64,000 nt of DNA from the NCBI GenBank assembly GCA_029246285.1, contig JAQWNW010000069.1, forward strand, positions 1-64,000. Direction: 5' to 3'. The notes under the pieces were generated by a model, which saw only the letters and a list, made by a program, of their open reading frames with translations, did not search any database and was not told the origin of the DNA. Source of the DNA: Paracoccaceae bacterium. Lineage in GTDB: Bacteria > Pseudomonadota > Alphaproteobacteria > Rhodobacterales > Rhodobacteraceae. Below are positions 55,422-63,592 of this stretch, one piece after another. Within the stretch, counting starts at the first letter, position 1; each line of letters begins with the position of its first letter. The position numbers and the translations under genes were made by a program.

Positions 55422-56363
55422 CTATGTTTTTTCGGCTAAAAACTTCTCAGCTTCTAAGGCAGCCATGCACCCCATACCTGCTGAGGTCACGGCCTGTCTA
55501 TAAATATAATCTGTTAAATCACCAGCTACGAACACTCCAGGAATTGATGTAGCAGTACTGTTTGCGTTAGTAACAACATACCCACCCATATGTGTTTCTA
55601 GTTGACCCTTAACTAAGCTATTTTCTGGGGCATGTCCTATTGCTACGAAAACCCCCTTGCAGCTTAAATGGCTTATTTTATTTGTCTTAACATTTCTAAC
55701 ATTTAAACCTGTAACTCCTAAAGGATTATCATCACCTAAAATTTCGTCTACTTCGTGAAACCATAATGTTTCAATTTTTGGATTTTTAAAAAGTCTGTCT
55801 TGTAAGATTTTCTCTGCTCTAAGCTCGTCTCTGCGGTGAATCAATGTAACCTTTGAGGCAAAATTAGTTAAGAATAGCGCTTCTTCTACAGCAGTGTTGC
55901 CACCACCGATTACTACAACATCTTCACCCTTGTAAAAAAAACCATCACACGTCGCGCAAGCTGATACGCCAAAGCCCTTGAATTTGTCTTCAGATTCCAA
56001 ACCCAACCATTTTGCCTGGGCACCGGTTGCCAAAACAACCGCATCTGCAACGTATGTATCGCCTGACTGACCAGTCGCTAAGAATGGTCTTTTAGAAAGA
56101 TTAATTTTATCAATATGGTCAAAAATTATATCTGTTCCTACTGATTTAGCGTGAGCCTCCATATTTACCATGAGATCAGGCCCTTGTATTTCTTTTTCGC
56201 CGGGCCAATTTTCGACTTCAGTCGTGATTGTCAATTGTCCTCCAGGTTGGATACCTTGGATTAGGATTGGATCTAACATAGCCCTGCTCGCATAAACTCC
56301 AGCTGTATATCCAGCTGGGCCAGAACCAATTATTAATAAACGAGTGTGTTTCTCTTTGGGCAT
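55422..56363 (-). CDS. trxB: Thioredoxin reductase
   Basis: FAD enzyme that reduces thioredoxin with NADPH. The 313-residue form starts at 56363, with GAGG seven bases before it; an open frame to 56393 lacks such support. The FAD motif IIGSGPAGYTAG is at 11-22, the redox pair CATC at 136-139, the NADPH motif VVIGGGNTAVEEA near 152-164 and GVFVAGDL near 281. It lies at the head of a leftward operon with sat-cysC, and thioredoxin is the reductant of PAPS reductase, so the linkage makes sense. It is divergent from the Lrp regulator. Confidence 0.94.
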   Translation of the reverse strand: MPKEKHTRLLIIGSGPAGYTAGVYASRAMLDPILIQGIQPGGQLTITTEVENWPGEKEIQGPDLMVNMEAHAKSVGTDIIFDHIDKINLSKRPFLATGQSGDTYVADAVVLATGAQAKWLGLESEDKFKGFGVSACATCDGFFYKGEDVVVIGGGNTAVEEALFLTNFASKVTLIHRRDELRAEKILQDRLFKNPKIETLWFHEVDEILGDDNPLGVTGLNVRNVKTNKISHLSCKGVFVAIGHAPENSLVKGQLETHMGGYVVTNANSTATSIPGVFVAGDLTDYIYRQAVTSAGMGCMAALEAEKFLAEKT

Positions 56364-56451
56364 TATTATCCTCATAAATAAATAAGTCTTCACATATCTT
56401 TTACAATTAATAACTGAAAGGCCAAGTGGTAATTCTTGTAAAAGTATTATT

Positions 56452-56487
56452 ATATGAAAGAAATTTTGTTTCTTATATTTGAAATAT
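56452..56487. promoter_or_regulatory. AT-rich dyads in the trxB/lrp intergenic region
   Basis: ATATGAAAGAAA and TTTCTTATAT (56452-56478) form an imperfect inverted repeat, followed by the perfect ATATTT-G-AAATAT at 56475-56487. They lie between trxB and a divergent Lrp/AsnC gene, where autoregulatory Lrp-type sites are expected. The region is AT-rich, so chance is possible. Confidence 0.3.
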
Positions 56488-56542
56488 TATTGCGCATTCA
56501 ATCAGTAATTTGTAATGTTTTATTAGAATGTGAGGATTCGTT

Positions 56543-57043
56543 ATGGGAATTTCAAAATTAGATGCCGTTGATCGTAAAATTTTAGCAGAATTACAAAATG
56601 ATGGCCGTATAACTAATGTAGATTTAGCTGGCAAAGTTGGCATTTCGGCTCCCCCATGTTTGCGTCGGGTACGAACTCTTGAAGAAAAAGGTTTCATAAA
56701 CGGCTATCATGCTGAGGTAAATTCAAGGGACTTAGGTTTTGAGGTGCAAGTTTTTGCAATGGTAGGTTTACATTCTCAAGCGGAGACTGATTTGGCGTCG
56801 TTTGAAGTACAATGCATGAACTGGCCTTTGGTTAGAGAATGTCACATGTTAAATGGAGAAATAGATTTTATTCTAAAATGTGTGGCTCCTGATCTCAGTA
56901 CATTTCAAAGCTTTCTAACTGGCCACTTAACATCTGCTGAAAATGTTGCGAGTGTTAAAACATCGTTGGTCATTAGATGTGCAAAAGACGAGCCAGGTGT
57001 GCCTTTTGATATCTTGGAAGAAAGATTATTAAAGGATTCTTAA
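56543..57043 (+). CDS. Lrp/AsnC-family transcriptional regulator
   Basis: A 166-residue feast/famine regulator. The N-terminal winged helix (about 5-60: KLDAVDRKILAELQNDGRI and LAGKVGISAPPCLRRVRTLEEKG) is followed by the RAM sensor domain (about 70-155, with the conserved LNGEIDFILKCVAPD). Such regulators sense amino acids. Its upstream dyads, and the adjacent divergent trxB, are candidate targets. The end overlaps the convergent pgeF stop by four bases. The effector amino acid is not known. Confidence 0.9.
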   Translation: MGISKLDAVDRKILAELQNDGRITNVDLAGKVGISAPPCLRRVRTLEEKGFINGYHAEVNSRDLGFEVQVFAMVGLHSQAETDLASFEVQCMNWPLVRECHMLNGEIDFILKCVAPDLSTFQSFLTGHLTSAENVASVKTSLVIRCAKDEPGVPFDILEERLLKDS

Positions 57044-57801
57044 TTTTCTAACATTATAGTTGAAATTAATCGTCCATAATCCGTCTCAGATTTGTGAACG
57101 GACCTTCGATAAGAAAAATATAAATCAGAATTTTCATAGGTGCAGAAACCGATAGTATCTACTGTATTTATACCAGCCTTTATTAACCGTGAGACATTAA
57201 ATTTACTTAAGTTAAAATGATAATTATCTTGAGGCCCTTTCGAAAAATATTTTTTATTTGATCTATCTTTTTGGTGGAATAACTCATAAAACTCCGGCCC
57301 GACTTCGTAATTTTTTTGATTGATAGTTGGTCCCACAGCTGCGGATATCTTATTTGTTTCTGCTCCAATATTGACCATACTAATGATGGTATTTTCGAGG
57401 ATGCCATTTAGCGCACCCTTCCAGCCGGCATGTGCAGCACCGATTACCCCATTCTCATTGTCAACAAAAAGAACCGGCTGACAATCAGCTGTTAAAATAC
57501 AAAGAACAATGTCTCTGTTAGAGGTAACTAGTGCATCACCCTTTTTAACGTGACTTAGATATTTATTAGCCGTTACAACATCTGATGAATGATGTTGATG
57601 AACAAACATTAAGGCGGAAGGAGAGACATTCATTGATTGGGCGACTAATGAGCGATTTTGATTGACGAGCTTGGAATTATCATTTGAACCTAATCCACAA
57701 TTTAAACCTTTATAAATTCCAGAAGATACCCCACCTTTTCTTGTATAAAAACCGTGTTTCGCTCCTAATAAATTCCTACTTTTGTGATGATAGATAGTCA
57801 T
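57040..57801 (-). CDS. pgeF: Peptidoglycan editing factor PgeF (YfiH/laccase-domain)
   Basis: Copper/zinc-dependent protein of 253 residues in the YfiH (COG1496) family, which in E. coli removes misincorporated serine from cell-wall precursors. The conserved histidine-cysteine set is visible in FVHQHHSSDV, CILTADCQPV and AHAGWKGALNGI. The start overlaps midA by ATGA, part of the lgt-midA-pgeF operon, an order widely kept in alphaproteobacteria. lgt is also an envelope gene, so the context agrees with the proposed cell-wall role. Confidence 0.9.
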   Translation of the reverse strand: MTIYHHKSRNLLGAKHGFYTRKGGVSSGIYKGLNCGLGSNDNSKLVNQNRSLVAQSMNVSPSALMFVHQHHSSDVVTANKYLSHVKKGDALVTSNRDIVLCILTADCQPVLFVDNENGVIGAAHAGWKGALNGILENTIISMVNIGAETNKISAAVGPTINQKNYEVGPEFYELFHQKDRSNKKYFSKGPQDNYHFNLSKFNVSRLIKAGINTVDTIGFCTYENSDLYFSYRRSVHKSETDYGRLISTIMLEN

Positions 57802-58859
57802 ATATTAAATCCAACTGGTAAAGCTGTTTTTGAAGGTACCAATGCAATCGCCTTAAATAAGTTGCCCATCTGAGATGAGTGGATAAGGCGGGTTTCATCA
57901 GATCGAAGTTTAAGTTTCTGAATTTCTGGTAGATCTCTTACAAGTCTTTCAAACCTTTCTGAAATACCCAATTTTCTTAATAATAAGCCTTGAGTGGTAG
58001 TTTTTGAAACCACAACATTTGTGGCATAATTTGATAGATCATTAAAGTTAACGTGTGCAGTCAAATCGCAATCACCAGGATGTTTTAAGGGGTCAATTTT
58101 TTTGTGATTTTTGACCGCTTGAAAAGTATTACCTACTAAATTGTCACTTCCGTAATCAATAATTATCGCACAACCTCCAAACATTTTAATTCTTTTAGAT
58201 AATTCTTCCATCATTGGTTTTGCAGCCTCACAGATTTCAACAATATCCCCTATTTCTGTATCTTTTATACGATGAGCTATAGTGTGTAGGGGTATTTTAT
58301 TTCCTAAAAAATAACTTAATTTATTTTTCTCTATCCCGATTAAAATTTCTCTCCAGCCTAGCTTATCCTTTCTAAATTGCCTTATGGGAAGGGCATCGAA
58401 AAATTCATTCGCAATAAAGAAAACTGGCTTTTGTGGGAGAGATTCAATTGTTTCGTGCCACTCAACATTGTATTTAGATAATTGCTCATCTTGAATTCTT
58501 ATTAACGTTTGACTTTTTTCAATGAGATGAATTGTCATGCTTTGATGAAATCCCGGTATTGATGTCGTAGCACGAAGGATATCTGTCATTAGAGTTCCCC
58601 GCCCAGGCCCTGCTTCCACCAAAGCAAATGATGGCGTGCCTTGATCAAGCCAGTTTTGAGCCAAACATAGACCAAGTAATTCTCCAAAAACTTGACTGAT
58701 TTCAGGGGAGGTAACGAAATCTCCTTTTTTTCCAAAGGGATCTTTCTTGCTGTAATAACCGTATTTTGGATGCATCAAGCAAATTTCCATAAAATCTGAA
58801 ATGCGTATTGGACCAGCACGATTTATTTGCTCTAAAAGAATAGTCGAAATCTCGTTCAT
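57798..58859 (-). CDS. SAM-dependent methyltransferase MidA/NDUFAF7-like
   Basis: Class I methyltransferase of the COG1565 group, 353 residues from the ATG at 58859 that overlaps the lgt stop (ATGA); the longer upstream frame runs inside lgt and is not used. The N-terminus IRISDFMEICLMHPKYGYYSKKDPFGKKGDFVTSPEIS and the SAM motif VEAGPGRGTLMTD are family signs. The mitochondrial homologue NDUFAF7/MidA methylates complex I subunit NDUFS2. In bacteria the target is not firmly known but may be the same NuoD. Confidence 0.88.
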   Translation of the reverse strand: MNEISTILLEQINRAGPIRISDFMEICLMHPKYGYYSKKDPFGKKGDFVTSPEISQVFGELLGLCLAQNWLDQGTPSFALVEAGPGRGTLMTDILRATTSIPGFHQSMTIHLIEKSQTLIRIQDEQLSKYNVEWHETIESLPQKPVFFIANEFFDALPIRQFRKDKLGWREILIGIEKNKLSYFLGNKIPLHTIAHRIKDTEIGDIVEICEAAKPMMEELSKRIKMFGGCAIIIDYGSDNLVGNTFQAVKNHKKIDPLKHPGDCDLTAHVNFNDLSNYATNVVVSKTTTQGLLLRKLGISERFERLVRDLPEIQKLKLRSDETRLIHSSQMGNLFKAIALVPSKTALPVGFNI

Positions 58860-59743
58860 TTTATTTTTATTACTTTTGACATAATCGCAATCCCGATTAT
58901 AATCATCGGAATGGACAAAACCTGTCCAGATGAAAACCCCCAATTTGAGATTTGTATCATATATCCAGATGGGTTTAAGTCTGTTACATAGTAATAATCT
59001 GGTTGTCTGAAAAACTCTATAAAACATCGCGAGATACCATAACCTGTAAAGAAGACACCAACTGATAGGCCTGGAACCTTTAACCATGATTTAAAAAATG
59101 CACCCCAGAATAATAATAATCCTAAGATGAGACCTTCAAATATCGCTTCATATAGTTGAGAGGGGTGTCGTGAACAAATTTCTACAAAGTTTATTCCACA
59201 ATCTTGATTGTTCTGATTGGGAAATATTACAGCCCAAGGTAAACTTGAGGGTTTGCCAAAAAGTTCACCGTTAATAAAATTTGCGATTCGTCCTAAAAAT
59301 AGGCCAATTGGAGTTGTGACGGCAATTAAATCTCCAACTGATAAAATTGACAATTTATTCCTACGGCAGAAGATAATGCCACTAATAATTACACCAATAA
59401 AGCCACCGTGAAACGACATCCCACCTTTCCAAACCATTGGTATTTCAAGTGGGTTATGTAAATAATAATTTGCTTGATAAAATAATACGAAGCCCAGTCG
59501 ACCTCCAATTATTACGCCAAATATCATCCAAGTTAGCAACTGCTCTGGATGATCTTTTGTCATGGGCGCTGTCTTATTTTTCCAAAGGTTGGGCTGTGCT
59601 GTCATTCTTACTATTATTTGCCAAGCTGATAATAATCCCACGATATACGCCACGGCATACCAACGTAGTGTGAAAGATATAACGCCAATATCAAATGTAA
59701 AAATTTCTGGAGATAAGTTTGGTAAATGAATGACGTGTAGCAT
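58856..59743 (-). CDS. lgt: Prolipoprotein diacylglyceryl transferase
   Basis: Polytopic inner-membrane enzyme that adds diacylglycerol to the lipobox Cys of prolipoproteins (here for example LptM-like and MlaA). The 295 residues have seven hydrophobic segments and the Lgt signature GRIANFINGELFGKPS near 150-165 plus SFHGGFIGVI near 112-121 with the conserved His. The stop overlaps midA. It is the first gene of the leftward operon and is divergent from ubiK over 97 bases. Confidence 0.95.
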   Translation of the reverse strand: MLHVIHLPNLSPEIFTFDIGVISFTLRWYAVAYIVGLLSAWQIIVRMTAQPNLWKNKTAPMTKDHPEQLLTWMIFGVIIGGRLGFVLFYQANYYLHNPLEIPMVWKGGMSFHGGFIGVIISGIIFCRRNKLSILSVGDLIAVTTPIGLFLGRIANFINGELFGKPSSLPWAVIFPNQNNQDCGINFVEICSRHPSQLYEAIFEGLILGLLLFWGAFFKSWLKVPGLSVGVFFTGYGISRCFIEFFRQPDYYYVTDLNPSGYMIQISNWGFSSGQVLSIPMIIIGIAIMSKVIKIK

Positions 59744-59840
59744 TTGAAATTAAATTTTCTTTTTACTGTGGTATTAAAGCACTCTTGGCAATTTTGTTTT
59801 ATAACAATATATAATTGTCATACTTCGAATGAGGCTTGAA

Positions 59841-60092
59841 ATGCAAACACGCAATAAAATATTTGATGATTTATCTGAATTGATGACCAATGCACTTGGT
59901 GTAGCTCAAGGTGCCAAGGATGAGGCTGATACCGCCATAAGAGGAGTTATTGACCGCTGGTTGGCTGATAAAGATTTAGTAAGTAGAGAAGAATTGGAAG
60001 TACTTAAAATTATGTCTAAAAAACTCAGTAAAGAAAATGCAGATTTAAAATCGCGCATTGAGATCCTTGAGAAGCAAAATAGCAAAACATAA
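59841..60092 (+). CDS. ubiK: Ubiquinone biosynthesis accessory factor UbiK-like
   Basis: An 83-residue BMFP/YqiC family protein from the ATG at 59841 (GAGG lies about 8 bases before); an earlier ATG at 59829 is also possible. The sequence MQTRNKIFDDLSELMTNALGVAQGAKDEAD, then VIDRWLADKDLVSREELEVLKIMSKKLS and a coiled-coil end are standard. It helps the aerobic ubiquinone synthesis complex. It stands alone, and the 168 bases after it have no visible gene. Confidence 0.85.
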   Translation: MQTRNKIFDDLSELMTNALGVAQGAKDEADTAIRGVIDRWLADKDLVSREELEVLKIMSKKLSKENADLKSRIEILEKQNSKT

Positions 60093-60260
60093 TTATCATT
60101 TTCTAAAACGCTTAAATTTCTGTGGATAACTATAGAAAAGTTCTTTACAATGGTAAGGTTTTTCACACAATATATGGTGTAAGATTTTTATGATTTACGA
60201 GATATAGCGTTACTGCCTAAATATAGTTATACGGTTTAAGTGATAGTGGAAAGATAAACT

Positions 60261-60764
60261 TTGCTAATTAACAGTTATAACCAGATTGACGAGATTCAGC
60301 ACCCTTTAGACATGGTAGAAGAACTAGCAACGTTAAATTCTTGGGATTTTAATAGAATTACAGATGACAAAATCGTTATGAACGTAGAAGCTTTATGGCG
60401 GAATTATGTCCTAACACTGGCTATATCAGAGGAAGATAAAATTCTGAAATTAGTATGTTCATTTGAGATTAAGGCATCTAAACATTCTTTAAGTAAGATT
60501 TATGAAACATTAAATATTATTAATGATTTGATTTGGTCTGGTGCATTTACTTATTTACCATCGGAAAATATCATCATTTACAAATATGGATTGTTATTAA
60601 ATCATGATAACGATCTAACTGACTTTCAAATTGATCAAATTTTGTCAGATGCCTTGACAAATTGTGAGGGATTTTACCCTTCTCTACAAAAAGTTGTTTG
60701 GGGAGGAGCTTCACCCTCTGAAGCGATAGGAATTGCTATGATGCCAACTCAGGGCGAAGCTTAA
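60261..60764 (+). CDS. YbjN-domain protein
   Basis: A 167-residue protein of the YbjN family, a fold similar to type III secretion chaperones, with function unsettled. Typical elements are DEIQHPLDMVEELATLNSWDFNRI near 10-33 and ALWRNYVLTLAISEEDKILKLVCSFEI near 45-71, then a C-terminal FYPSLQKVVWGGASPSEAIGIAMM. The start is TTG with GGAAAG upstream; a later ATG at 60312 would drop the first 17 residues. It overlaps no gene but lies 14 bases before proC, hinting at an operon. Confidence 0.75.
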   Translation: MLINSYNQIDEIQHPLDMVEELATLNSWDFNRITDDKIVMNVEALWRNYVLTLAISEEDKILKLVCSFEIKASKHSLSKIYETLNIINDLIWSGAFTYLPSENIIIYKYGLLLNHDNDLTDFQIDQILSDALTNCEGFYPSLQKVVWGGASPSEAIGIAMMPTQGEA

Positions 60765-60778
60765 ACTTAGGAATAGTT

Positions 60779-61594
60779 ATGTCGATTGAATTAATTAACT
60801 GTAATAATTTAGTCTTGATAGGATGTGGTAAGATGGGATCAGCTTTATTGAAAGGCTGGTTAGACAACGGAATTAAGCCGGAATCTATTTTTGTTAATGA
60901 GCCAAATCCTTCGTGTTGGCTGTTGAGTTTGTCAGGTATTAATTTGAATGAAAGTTTGCCAAATAATGCTGCTGTTTGTGTTTTGGCGGTCAAACCCCAA
61001 ATAATGAAAACTGCTTTACCGCAAATAACAAAATTCAAGAATTCAGAGACAGTTTTTCTGTCTATAGCAGCAGGATCTACAATCAAAATGTTTGAGGAGG
61101 AGTTGGGGAAAACTTCTAGAGTTGTTAGGGCAATGCCAAATACACCCGCTTCTGTTAACAAAGGAATAACAGCGATTATAGGAAATAATTTTTCTAGTGA
61201 AAGCGATCTAACGTTATCAGAAAGCTTAATGAATAGTGTTGGACAAACATTGCGGTTAGAAAGTGAAAGTCAAATGGATGCTGTAACGGCCATATCTGGG
61301 TCTGGTCCAGCCTATGTATTTTACTTAATAGAATCTCTCGCTCTGGCAGGGGAGGAGCAAGGCTTATCATCTGGTTTATCTATGAAATTAGCACAATCTA
61401 CAGTAATTGGTGCTGGCGCCTTGTCGGATGATTCTCCTGAAACCCCCAGTGAGTTAAGAATAAATGTAACTTCTCCAGGTGGAACAACCCAAGCAGCCTT
61501 AGAGGTTTTAATGGATGAAGAGTTAGGGCTGGCCCCGCTTCTAAGTAGAGTAGTAGAAGCAGCAACTAAGCGGGGAAAAGAATTAGGAAGCTGA
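60779..61594 (+). CDS. proC: Pyrroline-5-carboxylate reductase
   Basis: Last enzyme of proline synthesis, NAD(P)H-dependent, 271 residues. The Rossmann GCGKMGSALLKGWL is at 15-28, VRAMPNTPASVNKGI near 117-131, and the C-terminal GSGPAYVFYLIESLALAGEE plus VTSPGGTTQAALEV fits the family. An ATG follows AGGAATAGTT. It precedes csaA by two bases. Confidence 0.94.
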   Translation: MSIELINCNNLVLIGCGKMGSALLKGWLDNGIKPESIFVNEPNPSCWLLSLSGINLNESLPNNAAVCVLAVKPQIMKTALPQITKFKNSETVFLSIAAGSTIKMFEEELGKTSRVVRAMPNTPASVNKGITAIIGNNFSSESDLTLSESLMNSVGQTLRLESESQMDAVTAISGSGPAYVFYLIESLALAGEEQGLSSGLSMKLAQSTVIGAGALSDDSPETPSELRINVTSPGGTTQAALEVLMDEELGLAPLLSRVVEAATKRGKELGS

Positions 61595-61596
61595 GT

Positions 61597-61935
61597 ATGA
61601 ATATAATTTCATTCAATGATTTTCAAAAAATTGAAATAAGAGTGGGTAGAGTAATCGAGGTGGATCAATTCCCGGAAGCGCGCAAGCCAGCGCTAAAGCT
61701 AAAAATTGATTTTGGTGACGCTATTGGGATTAAAAAAAGCTCTGCTCAGATAACACATCACTATAATTTGGATAATTTATTAGGAAAAAATGTATTAGCG
61801 GTTGTAAATTTTGAACCTCGTCAGATAGGAAAGTTTATGTCAGAAGTTTTGGTACTTGGTATATCTGATGGTGATGGAAATATTGTTTTAATTAAACCTG
61901 ATAATGAAGTTCCACTCGGGGCTAAACTACATTGA
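61597..61935 (+). CDS. csaA: tRNA-binding protein, CsaA-like
   Basis: A 112-residue OB-fold protein that matches the EMAP/Trbp111-type CsaA: IEIRVGRVIEVDQFPEARKPALKLKIDFG, then SSAQITHHYN and VVNFEPRQIGKFMSEVLVLG. It binds tRNA or acts as a chaperone in protein export. Start ATG two bases after proC. It overlaps the hydroxyacid dehydrogenase start by four bases. Confidence 0.9.
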   Translation: MNIISFNDFQKIEIRVGRVIEVDQFPEARKPALKLKIDFGDAIGIKKSSAQITHHYNLDNLLGKNVLAVVNFEPRQIGKFMSEVLVLGISDGDGNIVLIKPDNEVPLGAKLH

Positions 61936-62900
61936 AAAAAAAATTGTTTATCACGAGACCTCTCCCAGAAAAGGTCATTAAAAAGGCAGAGAAGTATTTT
62001 TCTGTTACTATTCGAGAGTCTGTTTTACCAACGAAAAAAGAAGAGTTAGTTTATGCTTTGCAGAATTTTGATGCTATAATTGGCGCCATTGGTGATCAGT
62101 TCAGCTTGGGAGTGTTTTCAACGGCCAAAACCACTAGAACTAAGATTATTTCAAATTTTGGTGTCGGATATGATCATTTAGATTTGAATGCCGCTAAAGA
62201 TTTAAAAATTAAAGTAACAAATACTCCGGATGTTGTGACAAATGCGACTGCAGATCTTGCGATGGCATTAATTTTAATGGCTGCTAGAAGAGCTGTGGAG
62301 GGTGATCGTTTGGTTCGTAGTGGAGATTGGAAAGGTTGGAATCCAATGCAAATGTTAGGTACCCATGTATCTGGAAGTACTCTGGGAATTATTGGGATGG
62401 GTAGAATTGGAAAGGCAATTGCAAAACGAGGTAACTTAGGGTTTGGAATGCCTGTTTTATATTACAACCGGTCAGAAGTCTCTAATGAAGGTTTGCAAAA
62501 TTCGCGTCACGTAAAAAGCTTGGATGATTTGTTGTTTAATGCTGATATAATAGTTGTCTCATTACCTGGTGGTCCAGAAACCTATCATCTTATTGATAAT
62601 AAATCTTTTGAAAAAATGAAATCTACATCCATTCTAATTAATATTGCTAGAGGAGAAATTGTAAAAGAAAGTGATCTAATAGTTGCTCTAAAAAATAAAT
62701 CGATACGAGGTGCTGGTTTGGATGTTTATGAATTTGAGCCAAGTGTTCCAAAGGCTCTTATTGATCTTGAAAACGTTGTTTTATTACCGCATCTTGGAAC
62801 GGCAGCATTATCAGTTAGGGAAAAGATGGGTGATTTAGCCTTGGAAAATATAATAGCATTTTTATTAGATCAAAAAGAACCACCCAATTTAATTAATTAG
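61932..62900 (+). CDS. D-isomer-specific 2-hydroxyacid dehydrogenase (glyoxylate/hydroxypyruvate reductase-like)
   Basis: NAD(P)-dependent dehydrogenase of 322 residues with the N-terminal catalytic domain and GMGRIGKAIAKRG near 155-167, INIARGEIVKESDL (Arg) near 236-249, the acid pair around EFEPSVPKAL and the C-terminal catalytic His in LLPHLGTAA near 284-292. It acts on a short 2-oxo acid such as glyoxylate or hydroxypyruvate. The start is TTG overlapping the csaA TGA stop. Its last 8 bases overlap the end of the convergent tdk gene. Confidence 0.88.
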   Translation: MKKKLFITRPLPEKVIKKAEKYFSVTIRESVLPTKKEELVYALQNFDAIIGAIGDQFSLGVFSTAKTTRTKIISNFGVGYDHLDLNAAKDLKIKVTNTPDVVTNATADLAMALILMAARRAVEGDRLVRSGDWKGWNPMQMLGTHVSGSTLGIIGMGRIGKAIAKRGNLGFGMPVLYYNRSEVSNEGLQNSRHVKSLDDLLFNADIIVVSLPGGPETYHLIDNKSFEKMKSTSILINIARGEIVKESDLIVALKNKSIRGAGLDVYEFEPSVPKALIDLENVVLLPHLGTAALSVREKMGDLALENIIAFLLDQKEPPNLIN

Positions 62901-63489
62901 TCTTTTTTGATTGTTTAAAAAAAGAATCTCGCCAGTGGCGTCTACATAATGAGGTATATGTTTCATTCCCACCAATTTGGATTTGATCCCCTTCGTTAAT
63001 TACGTTTCCATTTTCGTCCGACCTGATTACCATGGTAGCTTTCTTACCACAGTGACAAATAGTTCTTACTTCTCTCATTTCATCCGCAAGAGCCAAGAGA
63101 GTAGCTGAGCCAGGAAACAATTCACCTCTAAAATCAACTCGTAAGCCAAAGCACATTACCGGAATTTCGAGGTTATCAACAACAGTTGCTAATTGCCAAA
63201 CTTGTTCTTTTGTTAGGAAATGTGACTCGTCAACAAATATACATGCGCATTCGGAGCTTACTAAGTGTAGTTTTATTTTTTTAAATAGGTTTTCACTTTT
63301 CTCAAATGTCTCTGATGCCTCACTTATTCCAATGCGAGACGCAATTCTTGCAGTACCGGCTCTTTTATCAATGGCAGCAGTTAAGAGGTAAGTCTGCATA
63401 CCTCGCTCGTGATAGTTATGAGAGGCTTGTAGAAGAACAGTAGATTTACCAGCGTTCATTGTTGAATAATGAAAATATAATTTTGCCAT
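62893..63489 (-). CDS. tdk: Thymidine kinase
   Basis: Type II thymidine kinase, 198 residues, salvage of thymidine to dTMP. The P-loop STMNAGKST is at 9-17, the Walker B region IFVDESHFL near 89-97 and the C-terminal zinc site is formed by CHCGKK and the late Cys-Arg-Arg-His. This matches the bacterial TK family. It is upstream of nothing on its strand except tuf, from which 103 bases separate it. Confidence 0.93.
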   Translation of the reverse strand: MAKLYFHYSTMNAGKSTVLLQASHNYHERGMQTYLLTAAIDKRAGTARIASRIGISEASETFEKSENLFKKIKLHLVSSECACIFVDESHFLTKEQVWQLATVVDNLEIPVMCFGLRVDFRGELFPGSATLLALADEMREVRTICHCGKKATMVIRSDENGNVINEGDQIQIGGNETYTSLCRRHWRDSFFKQSKKTN

Positions 63490-63552
63490 GATTTTGTTAT
63501 GGAATGAAACCTAGTTGAAGGTCAATTAAGCTTTTTAAAAGAATGAGAGGTG

Positions 63553-63572
63553 GGGCGGAATTTATTCCGCCC
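63553..63572 (-). terminator. Probable Rho-independent terminator after tuf
   Basis: GGGCGGAA and TTCCGCCC pair around the four-base loop TTTA. Read on the minus strand it follows the tuf stop by 20 bases; a T-rich stretch (TTCTTTT) lies a few bases further on. Thus it should end tuf transcription before tdk. Confidence 0.65.
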
Positions 63573-63592
63573 ACATCGAACTATATTTACGC

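Noticed and set aside
58860-59087. N-terminal extension of the MidA frame
   Set aside because: These codons lie within lgt in another frame; the ATG at 58859 overlaps the lgt stop and starts the known family N-terminus.
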